Assembly (NCBI GenBank): GCA_025617375.2 | Contig: JAMYGW020000006.1 | Coordinates: 377,001-441,000 of the forward strand | Length of the DNA: 64,000 nt | Direction: 5' to 3' | DNA from: Acarospora socialis | Taxonomy: Eukaryota; Ascomycota; Lecanoromycetes; Acarosporales; Acarosporaceae | Shown: positions 12,342-23,569 of the stretch, piece by piece | How the letters are laid out: each line of letters starts with the position of its first letter | Numbering within the stretch: position 1 is the stretch's first letter | Notes under the pieces: generated by a model | Told to the model about the DNA's origin: nothing | What the model saw: only the letters and a program-made list of their open reading frames with translations | Database searches by the model: none | Program-made: the position numbers and the translations under genes

Positions 12342-13415
12342 ATGGCTTCTGTGAATATGCGACTTTCACTATTCAATCTACCCTACGAGCTCCGCGAGCA
12401 GATCTACTTCAATATCCTCCCATCTGACCGTCGCCTCCGTGCAGAGGAAATCTTCTGGGAACCAGAGAACCACGGCAGCATTCGAACCATCTTACGGTGT
12501 CACTACAAAGTGTTTCAAGAGTTTTCCTATATCCTCTATGAAAAGTGCACCATCGACATAAAGTTATCGTATGAGCACATTTCTTTCCTTGGATTGACCG
12601 AAGACTCCCCAACACTCTACAACTTCAACTACGCGAAGTTGAGGCACATCTCCATATGTATCGACCATTTCCTCGTTCAGGAACCGGCCACGCTCTATGA
12701 CCTCCGTGTGAGAATTATCAAAATGGTCGATATATTCCGCAAGGTGCCGAGCAAGCTCAGAAAACTTGATATTGCCTTCGTCGATGAGCCGCTATCCGGC
12801 GGTCAGAGCGATCCCGTCTGGGCAACTGAAGAAAACTACGTGAGGCAGACCTTTGAGTGTAAGAGTTCTAGGTCTGCGGCTGAAATACTCTTGGAGCCGT
12901 TTCTCGCGTTGCAAAACCGTTTCGAAACAGTTGAGATTACCCCCGTCCAAGGCGAGTCAGACGATATGCTTGCCGGGTGGCCTGTCTTGTTGGGCTGCAC
13001 GGAAGATACAGCGCTTGTGATGGAGGGTCGGACAGAGTATCCTGGCAGGATGGATCTTTACATTTATGGAATGCTGTCGAAGAAAGACCCGATCAAGAGA
13101 ATCAATGCGACCAGCGAATGGATGTGGCGTCTGCTTCCGAAGCTCGAACAAGTCGAGGACGAACAATCGCTCGAACGACGGCGGAAGGCACGCGCCCAGC
13201 CTCTCTACTGTCTTCTGGATGACCCTGACTGGCGGCGTTTGCATTCAGACGGTCGTCGCTTGCCTGCGACGAAGGATATGATTGAGGAGGCATTCCGATA
13301 CCCAAGTGGTAAGGAGTCGAGTGAACAGTTGGTGTTTTGTGTTCCGTATTCTGTTCTCGCTACATGGTCTCCTTACTATACCATCTGTCCCCATGTATGC
13401 TCAATATGCTGTTAA
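12342..13415 (+). CDS. F-box/2EXR-like fungal protein of unknown function
   Basis: The intronless frame begins at ATG 12342 and encodes 357 residues. The N terminus has FNLPYELREQIYFNILP (residues about 11-27), the LPxELRxxIY signature of fungal F-box or 2EXR-type proteins, which often act as substrate adaptors of SCF ubiquitin ligases or are unassigned. The middle resembles the leucine-rich, hydrophobic scaffold of these families, with no enzyme motif. The last 30 residues (after PSGKES) are Cys-rich and atypical; a donor-like GTAAGG at 13309 suggests the true protein may splice there and end differently, but I found no convincing acceptor. It has no operon-like neighbours. Confidence 0.75.
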   Translation: MASVNMRLSLFNLPYELREQIYFNILPSDRRLRAEEIFWEPENHGSIRTILRCHYKVFQEFSYILYEKCTIDIKLSYEHISFLGLTEDSPTLYNFNYAKLRHISICIDHFLVQEPATLYDLRVRIIKMVDIFRKVPSKLRKLDIAFVDEPLSGGQSDPVWATEENYVRQTFECKSSRSAAEILLEPFLALQNRFETVEITPVQGESDDMLAGWPVLLGCTEDTALVMEGRTEYPGRMDLYIYGMLSKKDPIKRINATSEWMWRLLPKLEQVEDEQSLERRRKARAQPLYCLLDDPDWRRLHSDGRRLPATKDMIEEAFRYPSGKESSEQLVFCVPYSVLATWSPYYTICPHVCSICC

Positions 13416-13716
13416 TGCTCGGTGGGTTGGAAGCCCATTCTAAGAGAACGGATCAAAGACTAGGATACGGAATATTAGAAATAGTGTTTCAAATCAATTT
13501 TACATGTGTTTTCCGTGCCGCATCGGTTCGTGGCTGAGGTACCTACTTGATTGGTATCTCACTGGTGAATCTCAGGTATTTGGTAAATCTACGTAAGAAT
13601 TACCATATCGGGCAGGTATAGAGTATCGCCCAGACCCTTGCACCTAAAGTTCCTATATCAGAACGACTTTACGACTGCCAACCAACGAACATAAGATCAA
13701 GCTGAGCAACGACACA
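13416..13716. other. Intergenic region upstream of the CIA30 gene
   Basis: This 301-bp AT-richer stretch separates two plus-strand genes. I see no coding potential. It should carry the F-box-like gene's 3' end and the CIA30 promoter. Confidence 0.5.
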
Positions 13717-14720
13717 ATGACTCCCCATCGACTCTTCCTATTCGGCGGTAACAGGTACCCAACACCCTTCTCTCCATCCAATCCCCGCTCTATCCCGCCC
13801 CTCACTAACAACCATCACAGCCCTTGGACAGCCTCCGACTGGACCGCAAGCGACGACCGCGTCCGCGGCGGCTCCTCCCAAGTACGCCCTCCTCCCCAGC
13901 CCACCGCGCCTTCCCCCACCTCCCTCCCCTCCCCTCCTTCCCCGCACTAACACCCCGTTCTAAAACAGTCCCACCTCACCATCACGCCTCCCTCCCCCGC
14001 CAACCCCACCACAACCGCCCGCTTCCACGGCACCCTCGACATCACGACGCTCGGCGGCGCCGGTTTCGCGTCGCAGCGCACCGCTACTTCGAGCCGTGTC
14101 TGGGACTTATCGGGCTACGATGGGATAGAGCTCGATGTCGGGAGTGGGGATGGGAAGGTGTATACGTTTATAGTCAAGGATGAGATTTTGCCACCGAGTG
14201 AGGACGGGAGGGAGCAGTCGACGGTGAGTTGGGAGTATGATTTTCGGGTTGAGGGTGAGGGTGATGGTGGGGTTGTAAGGGATGAGGAGGGTGGAGAGGC
14301 GCAGGGGGGCAAGAAGGTGTGGATTCCTTGGGGGGAGTTCAAGGCGACGTATAGGGGGAAGGAGAAGAGGGATGCGGCGCCGATTGATTTGAGGAATGTG
14401 AGGAGGTTTAGTCTGATGATGAGGAGGTAAGTCAATCTGATTTACTCCGTAATGAAGGAAAGCATCTGGAGACTGACGACTGGTTTGCTAGCTTTTTTGG
14501 GACGCAAGAAGGGGAGTTCTCGCTGGTGGTGAAGTCCATATCGGCCATGAAGGTGACCGATAAGAGAGAATCCGGACCTTCTTTGTCAAAAGAGGGGACT
14601 TTTGACGGTGGAAGAGGCAATGACGAGAAAGGGCAAGCCAACAGTGGGAGCAGGACTGATGATGACCAACAAAACACAGGTCTCTTGAGCTGGCTGTCTT
14701 CGATGTGCACCGTCTCCTGA
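13717..14720 (+). CDS. CIA30: CIA30 / NDUFAF1-like mitochondrial complex I assembly factor
   Basis: CIA30-domain proteins help assemble the membrane arm of NADH:ubiquinone oxidoreductase in mitochondria. Exons are 13717-13754, 13821-13881, 13969-14426 and 14492-14720; introns are 66, 87 and 65 bp, with GT-AG ends and intact frame. Typical motifs appear in order: WTASDDRVRGGSSQS (residues about 18-32), TARFHGTLDITTLGGAGFAS, YDGIELDVGSGDGKVYTFIV, VWIPWGEFKATYRGK, and FGTQEGEFSLVVKSI at the end of the domain. A polar tail of about 55 residues follows. The first exon is only about 13 residues and gives no obvious mitochondrial presequence, as in other short fungal family members. The family call is firm; the mitochondrial role is from family knowledge. 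Confidence 0.92.
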
Positions 14721-14871
14721 CACTCATATCAACCGATTCGATACCTCGCTCCACGTTACTGATAATAAGTCGGCCTTTTAAAGGATGGTGCGTAGAGACT
14801 CAGGCAGTCTTTCCGTTTCTATGGACAATCTACCCGCCATACGCGTAACTGTCTACTAGACCGGCATGTGC

Positions 14872-16806
14872 TCAGTTGCCGTAGAACTTGGCAAATGGGT
14901 CATCCTCCGCTTGGGCTTGGTACTGGGCCATCCATTCGCTGTTTCGCCAGTCCGTCCTTGGACCTGAAGTTGAGACTGGAGGGCTTGGTGCTTCTGCAGG
15001 CCTGATCCCTATAAACTCACCTGGGCCCCGTGATGATGGGTTCGGACGTGGTGCTGGCGGTGCTGATCTTCTTGGATCTTGGACTTGAGGTTGAGGTCGC
15101 GGTTGCTGATGCTGTTGCTGTTGCTGTTGCTGTCTCTCCATTTGTGTTCGGAAAGTCTTATAGCCACTATTACCCCGCTCTTCGTTGTCTCTCCTAAACA
15201 GCATACGTTCACTTTGTGGTCTGGAATCGTTCATGTGCAATGGAGACGGGTCTTGTATGCGAAATCCTTCGTTATGTTGGCGACGGTGTGGGTCCACCAG
15301 AGGCGTCTCAGCTCGACCGAGATTGAAACCATCATCCTCAGCCTCCACAGTCGGTTGACGTGAGCGCGGAGGGCTCTGCTTACGCAGATAGTCCATTCGC
15401 TCCTCCCAAGTCGGCACCTTTCTTCTGGATTCCCAATCGCTCACCGTATTAGTCCTATTGATGGTCCTCTGATGGCGGTCTATCGGATTAGTCCGATTAG
15501 GATCAAACGTCCTATCGACTAACCCTCTCTGCCGTCTCGAAATCTCCTCAAAACCGTGCTCGCGAAGTTGGCTTGGCGCAGCGAACAGCTTGGGCGGAGG
15601 CTCGTTTGCGCGGAAGAGTGTAGCTTCGAAAGCGTCTTTCTCCGCCGCTTCCTTGCGATCTGCTTCTCTCTTCTTCAGGATCTCGCGCGCTTCGCGCAGA
15701 GCTTGTTCGGTGCTTTTGATCTTCTTTCTTGGCTTTCGCCCTTGTAGACCCACCGTGCTGTCTTCGGATACGAAGAGTTGAGATACTTCACGAACGTTCC
15801 GTTCTTGGCTTATTTCTGAACGCTCTCCTCTGCTTGCTTTAGTGTTGCTACTAGACGGGCCGGGTCTTGAGCTCCGTCGAGATTTCTCGGGTACGTACGA
15901 CGGAGGCGCTTCGTTGACCCTTGGTTGGCCACTTGAGCCCAAGCTTGAATTCTCGCGTTGTCGAACGTTGCTACCAGATTGGTGAGCTTGAGACTGCCTT
16001 TGATTTCGCTCAACCCGAGCATAAGCGTAAGGAATAACGGGTATACATTGCCACGCCGTCGCCGACTTTCTCGCGGCTATCTACCATTAGCAACTGACCA
16101 CTATCTCTAATTCTACTCCGCACAACTCACCTTTACTATGCCAAGCGGCAGCCACTACGGGCGCAAAGACCTCGACCTGATTCCACGGGTTGATGCGGAG
16201 GTCATCCGACGTTCGGCTCTCCTCGTTGCTAACTAAGTCCAAAATCTCAGTAAGCACCCATCTGGCTGTACGTGCCGTCCAGCCTTACCGACATCGCCCC
16301 TGCTCCCCAGCGTTCCGGCCTCAATCTGCCGCAACAAGCGCAGTGCTCGCTCCCGCAGATCCGGATTCAAACCTACATCCGGATCAGCAGCTGGGCCCTC
16401 ACCGTCGTAGGTATAATTATGATCTGTCTCGACGTAGTGCGATTCTTACTGTCGAGTATGAGTTTCGCTTTCTCCTCGTCTTGCCTCCGCTCTTCCTCGC
16501 TCTCGTCCTCTTCTTCCTCCTCTCCATCTTCATCGTCCTCTTCTTCTGTATCACTGGTAAGATCCATCACCGCAGTTCTCTTCATCTCGCCGCTGCTTGC
16601 TGCGGTTAAGTTTTCAATCAACTGTACTTTTGACAGATGTTCCTGTCTTTACTTTCGAGGTCGAGGATAGGACATGCGACGAGTCTATTGGATTGAGAGG
16701 AAATCTGTGTTTCTATATCTCCCCACCAATCGCTCCCGTTGTCCTCGGGATTCACTTCACGGCTACACCTCGCCTGAATTTCTATATTTGCTATTTCCTC
16801 CGGCAT
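14872..16806 (-). CDS. Conserved-looking disordered protein, unknown function
   Basis: I do not recognise a domain. My model has five exons: 16653-16806, 16450-16599, 16289-16372, 16131-16232 and 14872-16076, giving about 564 residues. Introns are 53, 77, 56 and 54 bp with good branch sites and phases. The N-terminal part has a long acidic run (TSDTEEEDDEDGEEEEEDES), then a short helical part (LNPDLRERALRLLRQIEAG) and NPWNQVEVFAPVVAAAWHSK, which looks structured. The last exon is basic, Ser/Pro/Gln-rich, contains a charged coiled coil (TEQALREAREILKKREADRK), a poly-Gln tract and an ordered-looking end, DDPFAKFYGN. This suggests a nuclear scaffold or RNA-related protein, but that is a guess. 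The 5' end is the least certain part; the frame is open further upstream. Confidence 0.7.
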
Positions 16807-17954
16807 ATGTAAGCGTGAACATTCACATTCTTCGCTTGATGGTCGTCCCAATCGGACTCCAGAGCTCACATGTTTCAGCAACTCACTGAAGTCAGCGAAC
16901 AAGCAACGGTTTGATCTCCAAGCCGGAGGGCTACTCGCTGTCCATCATATATACGGGGCTCATAGAAGAGATTCTTTCGGGATTAAGTGATATGCTCCTC
17001 ACAGATACAGCAGCAGACCCAACGGAAGCGCCTGATTGCGGAACGCGATGGGAATTGACCTGCCTCTATCGGCACTTGAAGCAGACCTTGCAGCGTACTC
17101 TATGGGCAAATCGCCAGATTCCCTACAGGAAGGTCACGACACCCTCACGGTGATGGGTATCAGCACCTTACCTAGCTTATATGATTCCTGTCAGGAGTCT
17201 TGGCTTCGTACGGGGAATGTTGTTACTCACCACGTCCTACCCTACACTCCCCTCAACGGTTCGCCGTTCGTCTTTCCATCTCTGATTTTCCGCCGGATGG
17301 ATAGCTTAATTACGGAGCTCAAAGACGGAGGTTGGATTTACGCGTGGATTGGGGTTCGATGGTGCGGTGGGATTTGGGGTTTTGGGTCGAGAGGATGAGA
17401 GGATAGTTAGTGCTTGCGAGAAGAGGGGCCGGAGATGAGAGCGAGGGTTTTGTCGTCGGGAAAGGGATGGTAGGGTGGAGGAATGGGAAGAGGAAAAAGG
17501 GGGACGGGTGGATGATGAGCGCGGAGTGGAGGGCGGTGGTGCGAGAGGTAAGGGTAGTAAGTAACGACATGGGTGTTTATACACGGATTCCCAGTCCTGG
17601 ACGCTACGAGGCGATGGGTGATCTGAGTCGATGAAGAAGACGATTTACCAGAAAAGCAACTTGTTACGCTGCTGGTATGTTATCGTTGACACTTAGTACT
17701 GACGTTGCCGGAACCGGCACAACTTTAGATTTGAAGCCGGATAAGAAAGACGCCTTATCTAATCAGTAACCCCCTGCTCGCACCCCGCCGCCGCTATATT
17801 AGTGTCAATCCCCCTCATGGCAAGGGTGGGTAAAGGTACCGTAGATAAACTATTCACCGGCCCAGTGATGATAAGCCGAGCATATCTATCCATAGGGACC
17901 TCCACCCTTTCACATCACACACTCTACAAGTCCACCCAGCCCTAACCTACCACC
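16807..17954. other. Intergenic region with ambiguous open frames
   Basis: Two overlapping plus-strand frames (16911-17153 and 17036-17398) and a minus-strand Ser/Pro-rich frame (ATG 17570 to 17319) have acceptable composition but no domain, and they exclude one another. Some may be first exons of the gene at 14872-16806 or untranslated DNA. I do not call a gene. The 17640-17950 part is the likely promoter of the agmatinase-like gene. Confidence 0.4.
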
Positions 17955-20215
17955 ATGATCCCAAACCCACACCGACTCACACTCGCACTCGCACTCCTCC
18001 TCATCCCCGTCCTCGCCCGCGACATCACCTTCCCGCCCATCGCAGGCGTCGATTTCTCGACCGGACGTGCAAAAACGCAAGTGCCACTTTCCGCGCCACG
18101 CGTAGATGACGTCGATATCATTACCGGCAGCGCGTTCGCCGGCCTGACGACTTATGCGCACCTTCCTTATACCAATTGTTTCGTGGAGGCAGATGAGGGG
18201 GAGAGGGAGAAATATGATATCGCTATTCTGGGGGCGCCGTTTGATACGGTGAGTTGTGGGTGGGATGTTTGCTTGTCTTCTTGCCTCGTCTGTTCTTGAT
18301 GCGGCAGAGCTGGTGGTTGTGTTTGAAATGGTTTTGGATATTATTGCTGTCGTTTTTGGTCAGCGAAAGGGCTCTTACCTTAGTATTACGACATATACTT
18401 GCCTTTCTGCCCCGATGTGGCCGGGCATACGCTCGAGGCTCGCTTAAGGTCAATGTGTCGAGAGCGTCGGAAGATAGTGTTTGCTTGCGCAGGTGGACGA
18501 CACGTTGCGTTTGACTGACGTACATGTACATCCCTGCAGGCGGTAACTGCAAGGCCAGGGGCCCGGTTTGGCCCAGGCGGCATACGTCAAGGGTCCAGGC
18601 GCATCATGCCGCAGTTTGCGTGGGATGTGTACTCGGGTATGCAACAAGCCTTGTACTAGGTACCGGGGAAGAGCCACGTTGTTTGAAGTCGTGCAGCTGG
18701 GGATGCTGATAGGGCTGGTCCGATAAGGGAAGAATTCTTTCGAGGACTGGGCCAAGATCGTTGATTGTGGGGATGCGCCGTTGACGTTTCTGGACAATAC
18801 TGTGGCGCTGAAGCAGCTGGAGAAGGCGCACAAGGTTGGTGATGCCAGATAGTCCTTGTACTGATGAATTTGGCAACAGAGACTATGGACATATCCATAT
18901 TCTGGAGAGAAGTCGGTTTTGTACATGGTCGCTGAACCGCAAACCAGGTGATCTCGGGTCGACCAACGAATACGACCAGCAAATCCACTATACCGAGAAT
19001 CATCACCCTAGGAGGCGATCACACCACTACTCTTCCAGCGCTGCGGTCGACCTTTCAAAGGTGGGGGCCAGTCAGTGTCATCCACTTTGACAGTCACCTT
19101 GGTCAGTGCTCCTGCGTCTATGCAATGTCCCATAGCATATACAGACGTACATACTTCGATCTGCAAGAACCAGGATAAGCTGACTCGGCTGTAGATACAT
19201 GGGATCCAGATGTACTTGGTAACCTCCGTCTCTTCTACTCCCCCAATCGTACATGGCTGATAGTGTCGAGGTGGGGGAATCTCACACTATGCGTAGGTAG
19301 GCTCGCGGGAACTGTTTGTTGATGCAAAGATCCTGATGTGATTCTTGCATCAAAAGTGGAGTGAACCATGGAACTTTCCTGCATCTTGCGCATGAAGAAG
19401 GCTTGATCCGCAACTCGTCCATCCATGCAGGTATCAGAGCACCCTTGAGTGGTCCAAGAAAAGACCTGCAAAACGATGCTCGTTGTGGCTTCGAGGTGCT
19501 GACAGCCAGAGACATTGACCGTATTGGAGTGAATGGGATTATTAGGAAGCTCAAAAGTCGAGTTGGTGAATCGAAAGTTTACATCAGTGTCGACATTGAC
19601 GTACTGGATCCTGCATTCGCACCGGGTAAGTGCATCCATAGCTGAGTTTTTATTGTTCGATATTTTCAGGTACTACCACATCAAAGCCCACCATCGAAAT
19701 TTGAGATTCTAGTTGCTACGCGAAGTCCTTGCGTTGGGTCGCGTGTCTCCATTGAAGCCATTCGTCGCCAACCAGGCATTTGTTTGTCTTGGGGCACATA
19801 TCACGGATCGGTCGAGCATCAATTTGATGTCATCTTCCGACTCCAGATGTCATCCAAGGAGATTGATTGCCCTGCGTTCTTTCAGATGTTGCATCCCACT
19901 TCCAACTTGTTGTCCGCATTCCTGCATGATCCTTGGTCTGCAAGTTGCCAATGCATATGCATTCTACTTGGGATCTAGACCATCACTGATCCGTGCGGAG
20001 AAATAGCGACAGGAACAGCTGAAGTTGGTGGTTGGACCACTCGCGAGCTGTTATCCATCTTCGATGGGTTGGAAGGATTGCGTATAATAGGCGCAGACGT
20101 TGTTGAGGTTGCACCGATCTATGACAATCCGGGAGAGACCACCGTCCTTGCTGCAGCTGAGATTGTTCATTCTCTTCTCACCCTTATGGTGCAGACATCG
20201 GTCAAGATAGACTAG
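17955..20215 (+). CDS. Secreted agmatinase-like ureohydrolase
   Basis: The protein is an arginase/agmatinase-superfamily enzyme that would hydrolyse a guanidino compound to urea with a binuclear manganese centre. The model has eight exons: 17955-18248, 18540-18636, 18728-18834, 18948-19101, 19195-19218, 19271-19292, 19357-19625 and 20007-20215 (391 residues). All metal ligands are present: GGDHTT, DSHLD across an intron, and SVDIDVLDP. Family segments [39 protein letters not shown] and GWTTREL support each exon. Residues 1-21 form a signal peptide (hydrophobic [14 protein letters not shown]), so it is probably secreted or vacuolar. Oddities: introns of 291 and 381 bp, two exons of only 22-24 bp, and three acceptors ending AAG, GAG and AAG. 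Coding capacity is intact, so I favour a working gene, but early decay is possible. Confidence 0.83.
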
Positions 20216-20907
20216 AATAACGTGGGTCTTTGGAATCTGCGATACAGGAAGTGGTTTTGACGTCCTTGCAACTTGCAAAGGACCAGCTCTCTATTCATGA
20301 AGAGTCCCACTTTCGCTGTATCAGTTGCTTAGTAAAGATCATGCTTCGTCTGTTGCGAATCCGAGAATCGTGAACTGAAGGATACGCAGGAGAAACTCGG
20401 GGATAGTCCCGAGATAGGACAACAGCAGAGAGTTGGGCGGGGATTCGAGGTGGGCCGTGCCCTACTGCAGAAGTTTGCTAAGTTTTGAGCATTTTCGCTT
20501 CAAGACGAATTTGCAAACGAGCTTTCCCTATGACTGACTGGACAATTCCGAGTACAAGGTCAGGACACAGTGGTGTGGATAAGCGCATTGAAAATTAAAA
20601 CCAGTAAAGACAAAGTCCAGGGTGGCACTGACAGATTGTGTCTCAATGGGAGCGGAGCTTTTACCGAGCACTTTCGGCGATCACTGGGCTTACCTCAGCA
20701 TATGCGGCTCGTGTGTCGACGGCCGCTAATCTAGCGCCGGGCAATTAGTCCGGGCGCCCCCACATCTTGCCCCACCTTCACAAGGCTCGAATCAACACCT
20801 GCCAAGACCGAACACAACGTCCTCAAAACTACCACATCCTCCTTCGACAGCCCACGAATAAACACCACCGGCTACCCACGATCTCCAGTCGATTCACCAC
20901 CACAGCA
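20216..20907. other. Intergenic region and DAP1 promoter
   Basis: No gene is supported between the agmatinase-like gene and DAP1. The frame running into the DAP1 ATG from about 20767 lacks an ATG and is likely 5' untranslated sequence, rich in CA and CCAC words. Confidence 0.5.
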
Positions 20908-21585
20908 ATGTCTTCCGATTCCGGACATGTGCCCGAGCCAAAGAATTTCGAGCCCAAGAAGCCCGTCAGTCTAGACCCACCCAAGAACGACGCCATCAGC
21001 GTGCAACGGTTGTCCCAATGCGATGGTAAGCTCCACCTGCTTGTGACGTGCTTCCAGTGAATTTGGGAGTGGCATTGTATAAATGGCGCTTGGCGCGGCG
21101 TGGTCGAGATCCTTTTGGGTGCGGGTGGCTAAACAGTAGATTGCTCCTCCGCCGCGCGACCCAGGCTCCGATGCCCACCTCCCAACGTACGTGGCCATCA
21201 AGGGCCGAGTGTTCGACGTCAGCGGCAACGCCGCCTACGCCCCGAAAGGGCAATATCACGGTACGGGAAACCCTCGCTTTACGCTTCATTGGGGACCGAG
21301 CAGGCAGAGACGGTGCGGTTGCGGCCGAAGCAGCGCCGCGCGTTCCAGTCCCTGCGAGAAAATGAAGCACGAATGTCGCTGATTCGACAGGGATTTTGGA
21401 AAACAGTCTTCGCGGGCAAGGATGCCTCGCGTGCGCTGGCCACCTCGTCGCTCAAGCCGGAGGATTGCAGGCCCGAGTGGAGCGATCTGGGCGACAAGGA
21501 GAAGACGGTGCTGAACGAGTGGTTTACGTTTTTCAGCAAGCGGTACAATATCGTCGGCACGGTCGAGGGGGCGGAGAATCTTTGA
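20908..21585 (+). CDS. DAP1: Dap1-like membrane-associated progesterone receptor (cytochrome b5 fold)
   Basis: MAPR proteins bind heme and support sterol-synthesis cytochromes P450 such as Erg11 at the ER. Exons are 20908-21025, 21165-21260 and 21407-21585; introns are 139 and 146 bp. The joins restore the cytochrome-b5-like core: QCDG-SDAHLPTYVAIKGRVFDV, GNAAYAPKGQYH, VFAGKDASRALATSSL, and the C-terminal LGDKEKTVLNEWFTFFSKRY. The tyrosine in PKGQYH and the YxxVG-like end fit the family. The protein is about 130 residues, and I see no N-terminal membrane anchor, which also happens in fungal soluble relatives. The start is the first ATG before the conserved Lys/Pro-rich leader. Confidence 0.92.
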
Positions 21586-22449
21586 TTTACCTGACTTCGT
21601 GCCGAGTGCGCGGTGCTTGGTTTGGGCCGAAGGTGATTGGCAAGGTACCTGAGGGGGTAGGGGCCGGTTAACTGCATAGAGTAGGTAGCTAGCGGACGTG
21701 GAGGTATGGCGGGTGTCGAATCGGATGTCGCGGGTTGATCATCCATGGGTCTCTGCCGTTGTCGGGACTTTCTTCTTGTGGGGATGATGGTTGCACACGG
21801 CCATGCGCATGCAAGGATGGCGGCATACTGTAATATCTTTTCTGCGCGTTTACATGTCCTTCTGGAAAGCGAACGTCAAGCCGAAGTGGGAGAGCCAAGT
21901 CCGTGATGTCTGTGCTCTCCACATTTCCCTCGAAGACAGAATGTGCAGGTTCGCTAATTCTCGCTCTATCGTCAAGGCTGCTTCGTAATCACCTTTGTAC
22001 TGTAGCTTGTGATGCTGGTGAGTGGAGGCTTCCATGGAGATAAATCAGTGAATGGGAGGACAGGCAACAGTCTTTACAGCACCGGCCGCCCGCCAAGGTA
22101 GGGTATAGTTTTAATTTTATTCGTACAGATAGGACAGAGCGTCCAAGACAAGAGTAGGTATCTCCCAGTGCTTATTAAAAGTGTAAGAAGTCAAAGCTCC
22201 GCCCCCAGAAGCGCTTATTCCCGAAAGAGTGATGAGGAAATGTGAGCGCAAGAGTGAAAGGACTTATATCCGATCACAAAGGTCCGAAGGGCGAGCAAAC
22301 ACATGGCCAAGAGAAAGTAACTGAGTATGCCGCCCCACATGATGTACAATCATTGCCAAGCTCCAGTGGCTGTCATTCCCGAACATATCACTGTGGTGGG
22401 GGAAATCCGTGCCGCCCCCCAGGAGCCGGTATGAGGAAGCCCAAGCCCG
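21586..22449. other. Intergenic region
   Basis: No gene is supported between DAP1 and the small Cys/His-rich gene. Open frames are short and lack family features. Base composition is even. Confidence 0.5.
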
Positions 22450-22731
22450 TCACTGCCCAGATTGAGGTCGGGGTGGCGGGAATTGGTACCATTGTGCCTG
22501 CGGCGGTAGTTGCTGCTGCTGTGGTGAGGGCTGTTGGCATTGCGGCCGTTGTGCTGCCTCTCTGGTCGCGATACACTGTGGACAATCTTCCCTTGGCTGG
22601 TCCCAGGTACGATCGAGGACTTTGACACCGAAGCACTGATGTAGGTCATCATTGCGAGCGAAGTGGCAGTAGGAATAGCGCCGGTAACCTATGTGCCGGC
22701 ACCGGTAGGTGATTTCCTCGAACTTACACAT
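22450..22731 (-). CDS. Small Cys/His-rich fungal protein, unknown function
   Basis: The single-exon frame starts at ATG 22731 and encodes 93 residues. The first 55 residues hold regularly spaced Cys and His (MCKFEEITYRCRHIGYRRY, SYCHFARND, HQCFG, DCPQC), a pattern seen in short ascomycete proteins of the MCxxxxxxYxCxH type that may bind zinc; I know of no defined function. The tail is Gln/Pro-rich and likely disordered. There is no signal peptide, so it is not a typical secreted effector. It reads in the same direction as the downstream-lying NOP4 gene but far from it. Confidence 0.65.
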   Translation of the reverse strand: MCKFEEITYRCRHIGYRRYSYCHFARNDDLHQCFGVKVLDRTWDQPREDCPQCIATREAAQRPQCQQPSPQQQQLPPQAQWYQFPPPRPQSGQ

Positions 22732-22918
22732 CAAGGTGATAGATAGGTAGGTTGACTATCGAGGTGTTAGAACGACGAAAGGCTTAGATTCTTGGCATCT
22801 GAGGGAGATCGTTGCTGACCTCGGTAGCAGATGTTGTTAAGTATTCGACGAGGTGATGAAGATTGGCCTTGACAAGAGTGTACTGTACTTGGGAGTTGCT
22901 CAAGGTCTTTAAAACCCC

Positions 22919-22970
22919 GAGTGTTGCCTGGGGGAGATATATTAGGAGTGTTGCCTTGGGATATATCAGT
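22919..22970. repeat. Short direct repeat around GTGTTGCCT..GATATAT
   Basis: GTGTTGCCTGGGGGAGATAT at about 22921 recurs as GTGTTGCCTTGGGATATAT about 30 bp later. It is a small local duplication in otherwise plain sequence. Confidence 0.5.
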
Positions 22971-22973
22971 ACT

Positions 22974-23354
22974 TCACCGTCCATCACGGGCAGATGCCTG
23001 TGAGGACAGAACCAAAAGGCCAGTAAGTGAATATATATTAAGAGATGTTGATTGGATGCCATGTTCAGAGTGAAGGACGGAGGGATATTCAATGCTCGGA
23101 CCACAGGAAAGACCAAGTTTGCTTTGACTGCTCACATCTGCAAGCTCTCGCTCGCCTGCTTGAACCCTGTATGGCGCAAGTAGAGACGGACAAGGATTGA
23201 AATGCACATCCTCAATCAAATGTGGACCATCCGGAGATGCAACCGATGGCTTTAGATATATATTTGACTTCTTTAATGTTCGTGGGACCCGTGCAAAGGA
23301 ACAAGTAACGAGTCGGGGTTCTTTTACGGAGAAAATAGGGACTATGACCTCCAT
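22974..23354 (-). CDS. Uncertain small ORF
   Basis: ATG 23354 opens a 126-codon frame with ordinary composition and no recognised domain, signal peptide or membrane segment. It follows another uncertain ORF on the same strand. I see no evidence beyond an open frame. Confidence 0.22.
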   Translation of the reverse strand: MEVIVPIFSVKEPRLVTCSFARVPRTLKKSNIYLKPSVASPDGPHLIEDVHFNPCPSLLAPYRVQAGERELADVSSQSKLGLSCGPSIEYPSVLHSEHGIQSTSLNIYSLTGLLVLSSQASARDGR

Positions 23355-23569
23355 GAGCGTTTTGAGTATGTATTAAGTTAGCTGGAAGAAGAAGTCCATG
23401 ATAGTGAATCCGATATATCCTTTGGTAGGAGTGTGGCGGGTTATAAGTGAACAGTTTCTCTTGCTAGCTAAGGTACAAGGGATGGTTATAGGCCATCTAA
23501 GTAACAAGATTGGTGCTAAATCCCGCGCTGGAGTTGCGTAAGCCAAGACTGCAAGTGGACTTGGGTGTA

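Noticed and set aside
16326-16380. GGTTTGAATCC on the minus strand, resembling a tRNA B box
   Set aside because: No A box or cloverleaf around it, and it lies at an exon edge of the disordered-protein gene.
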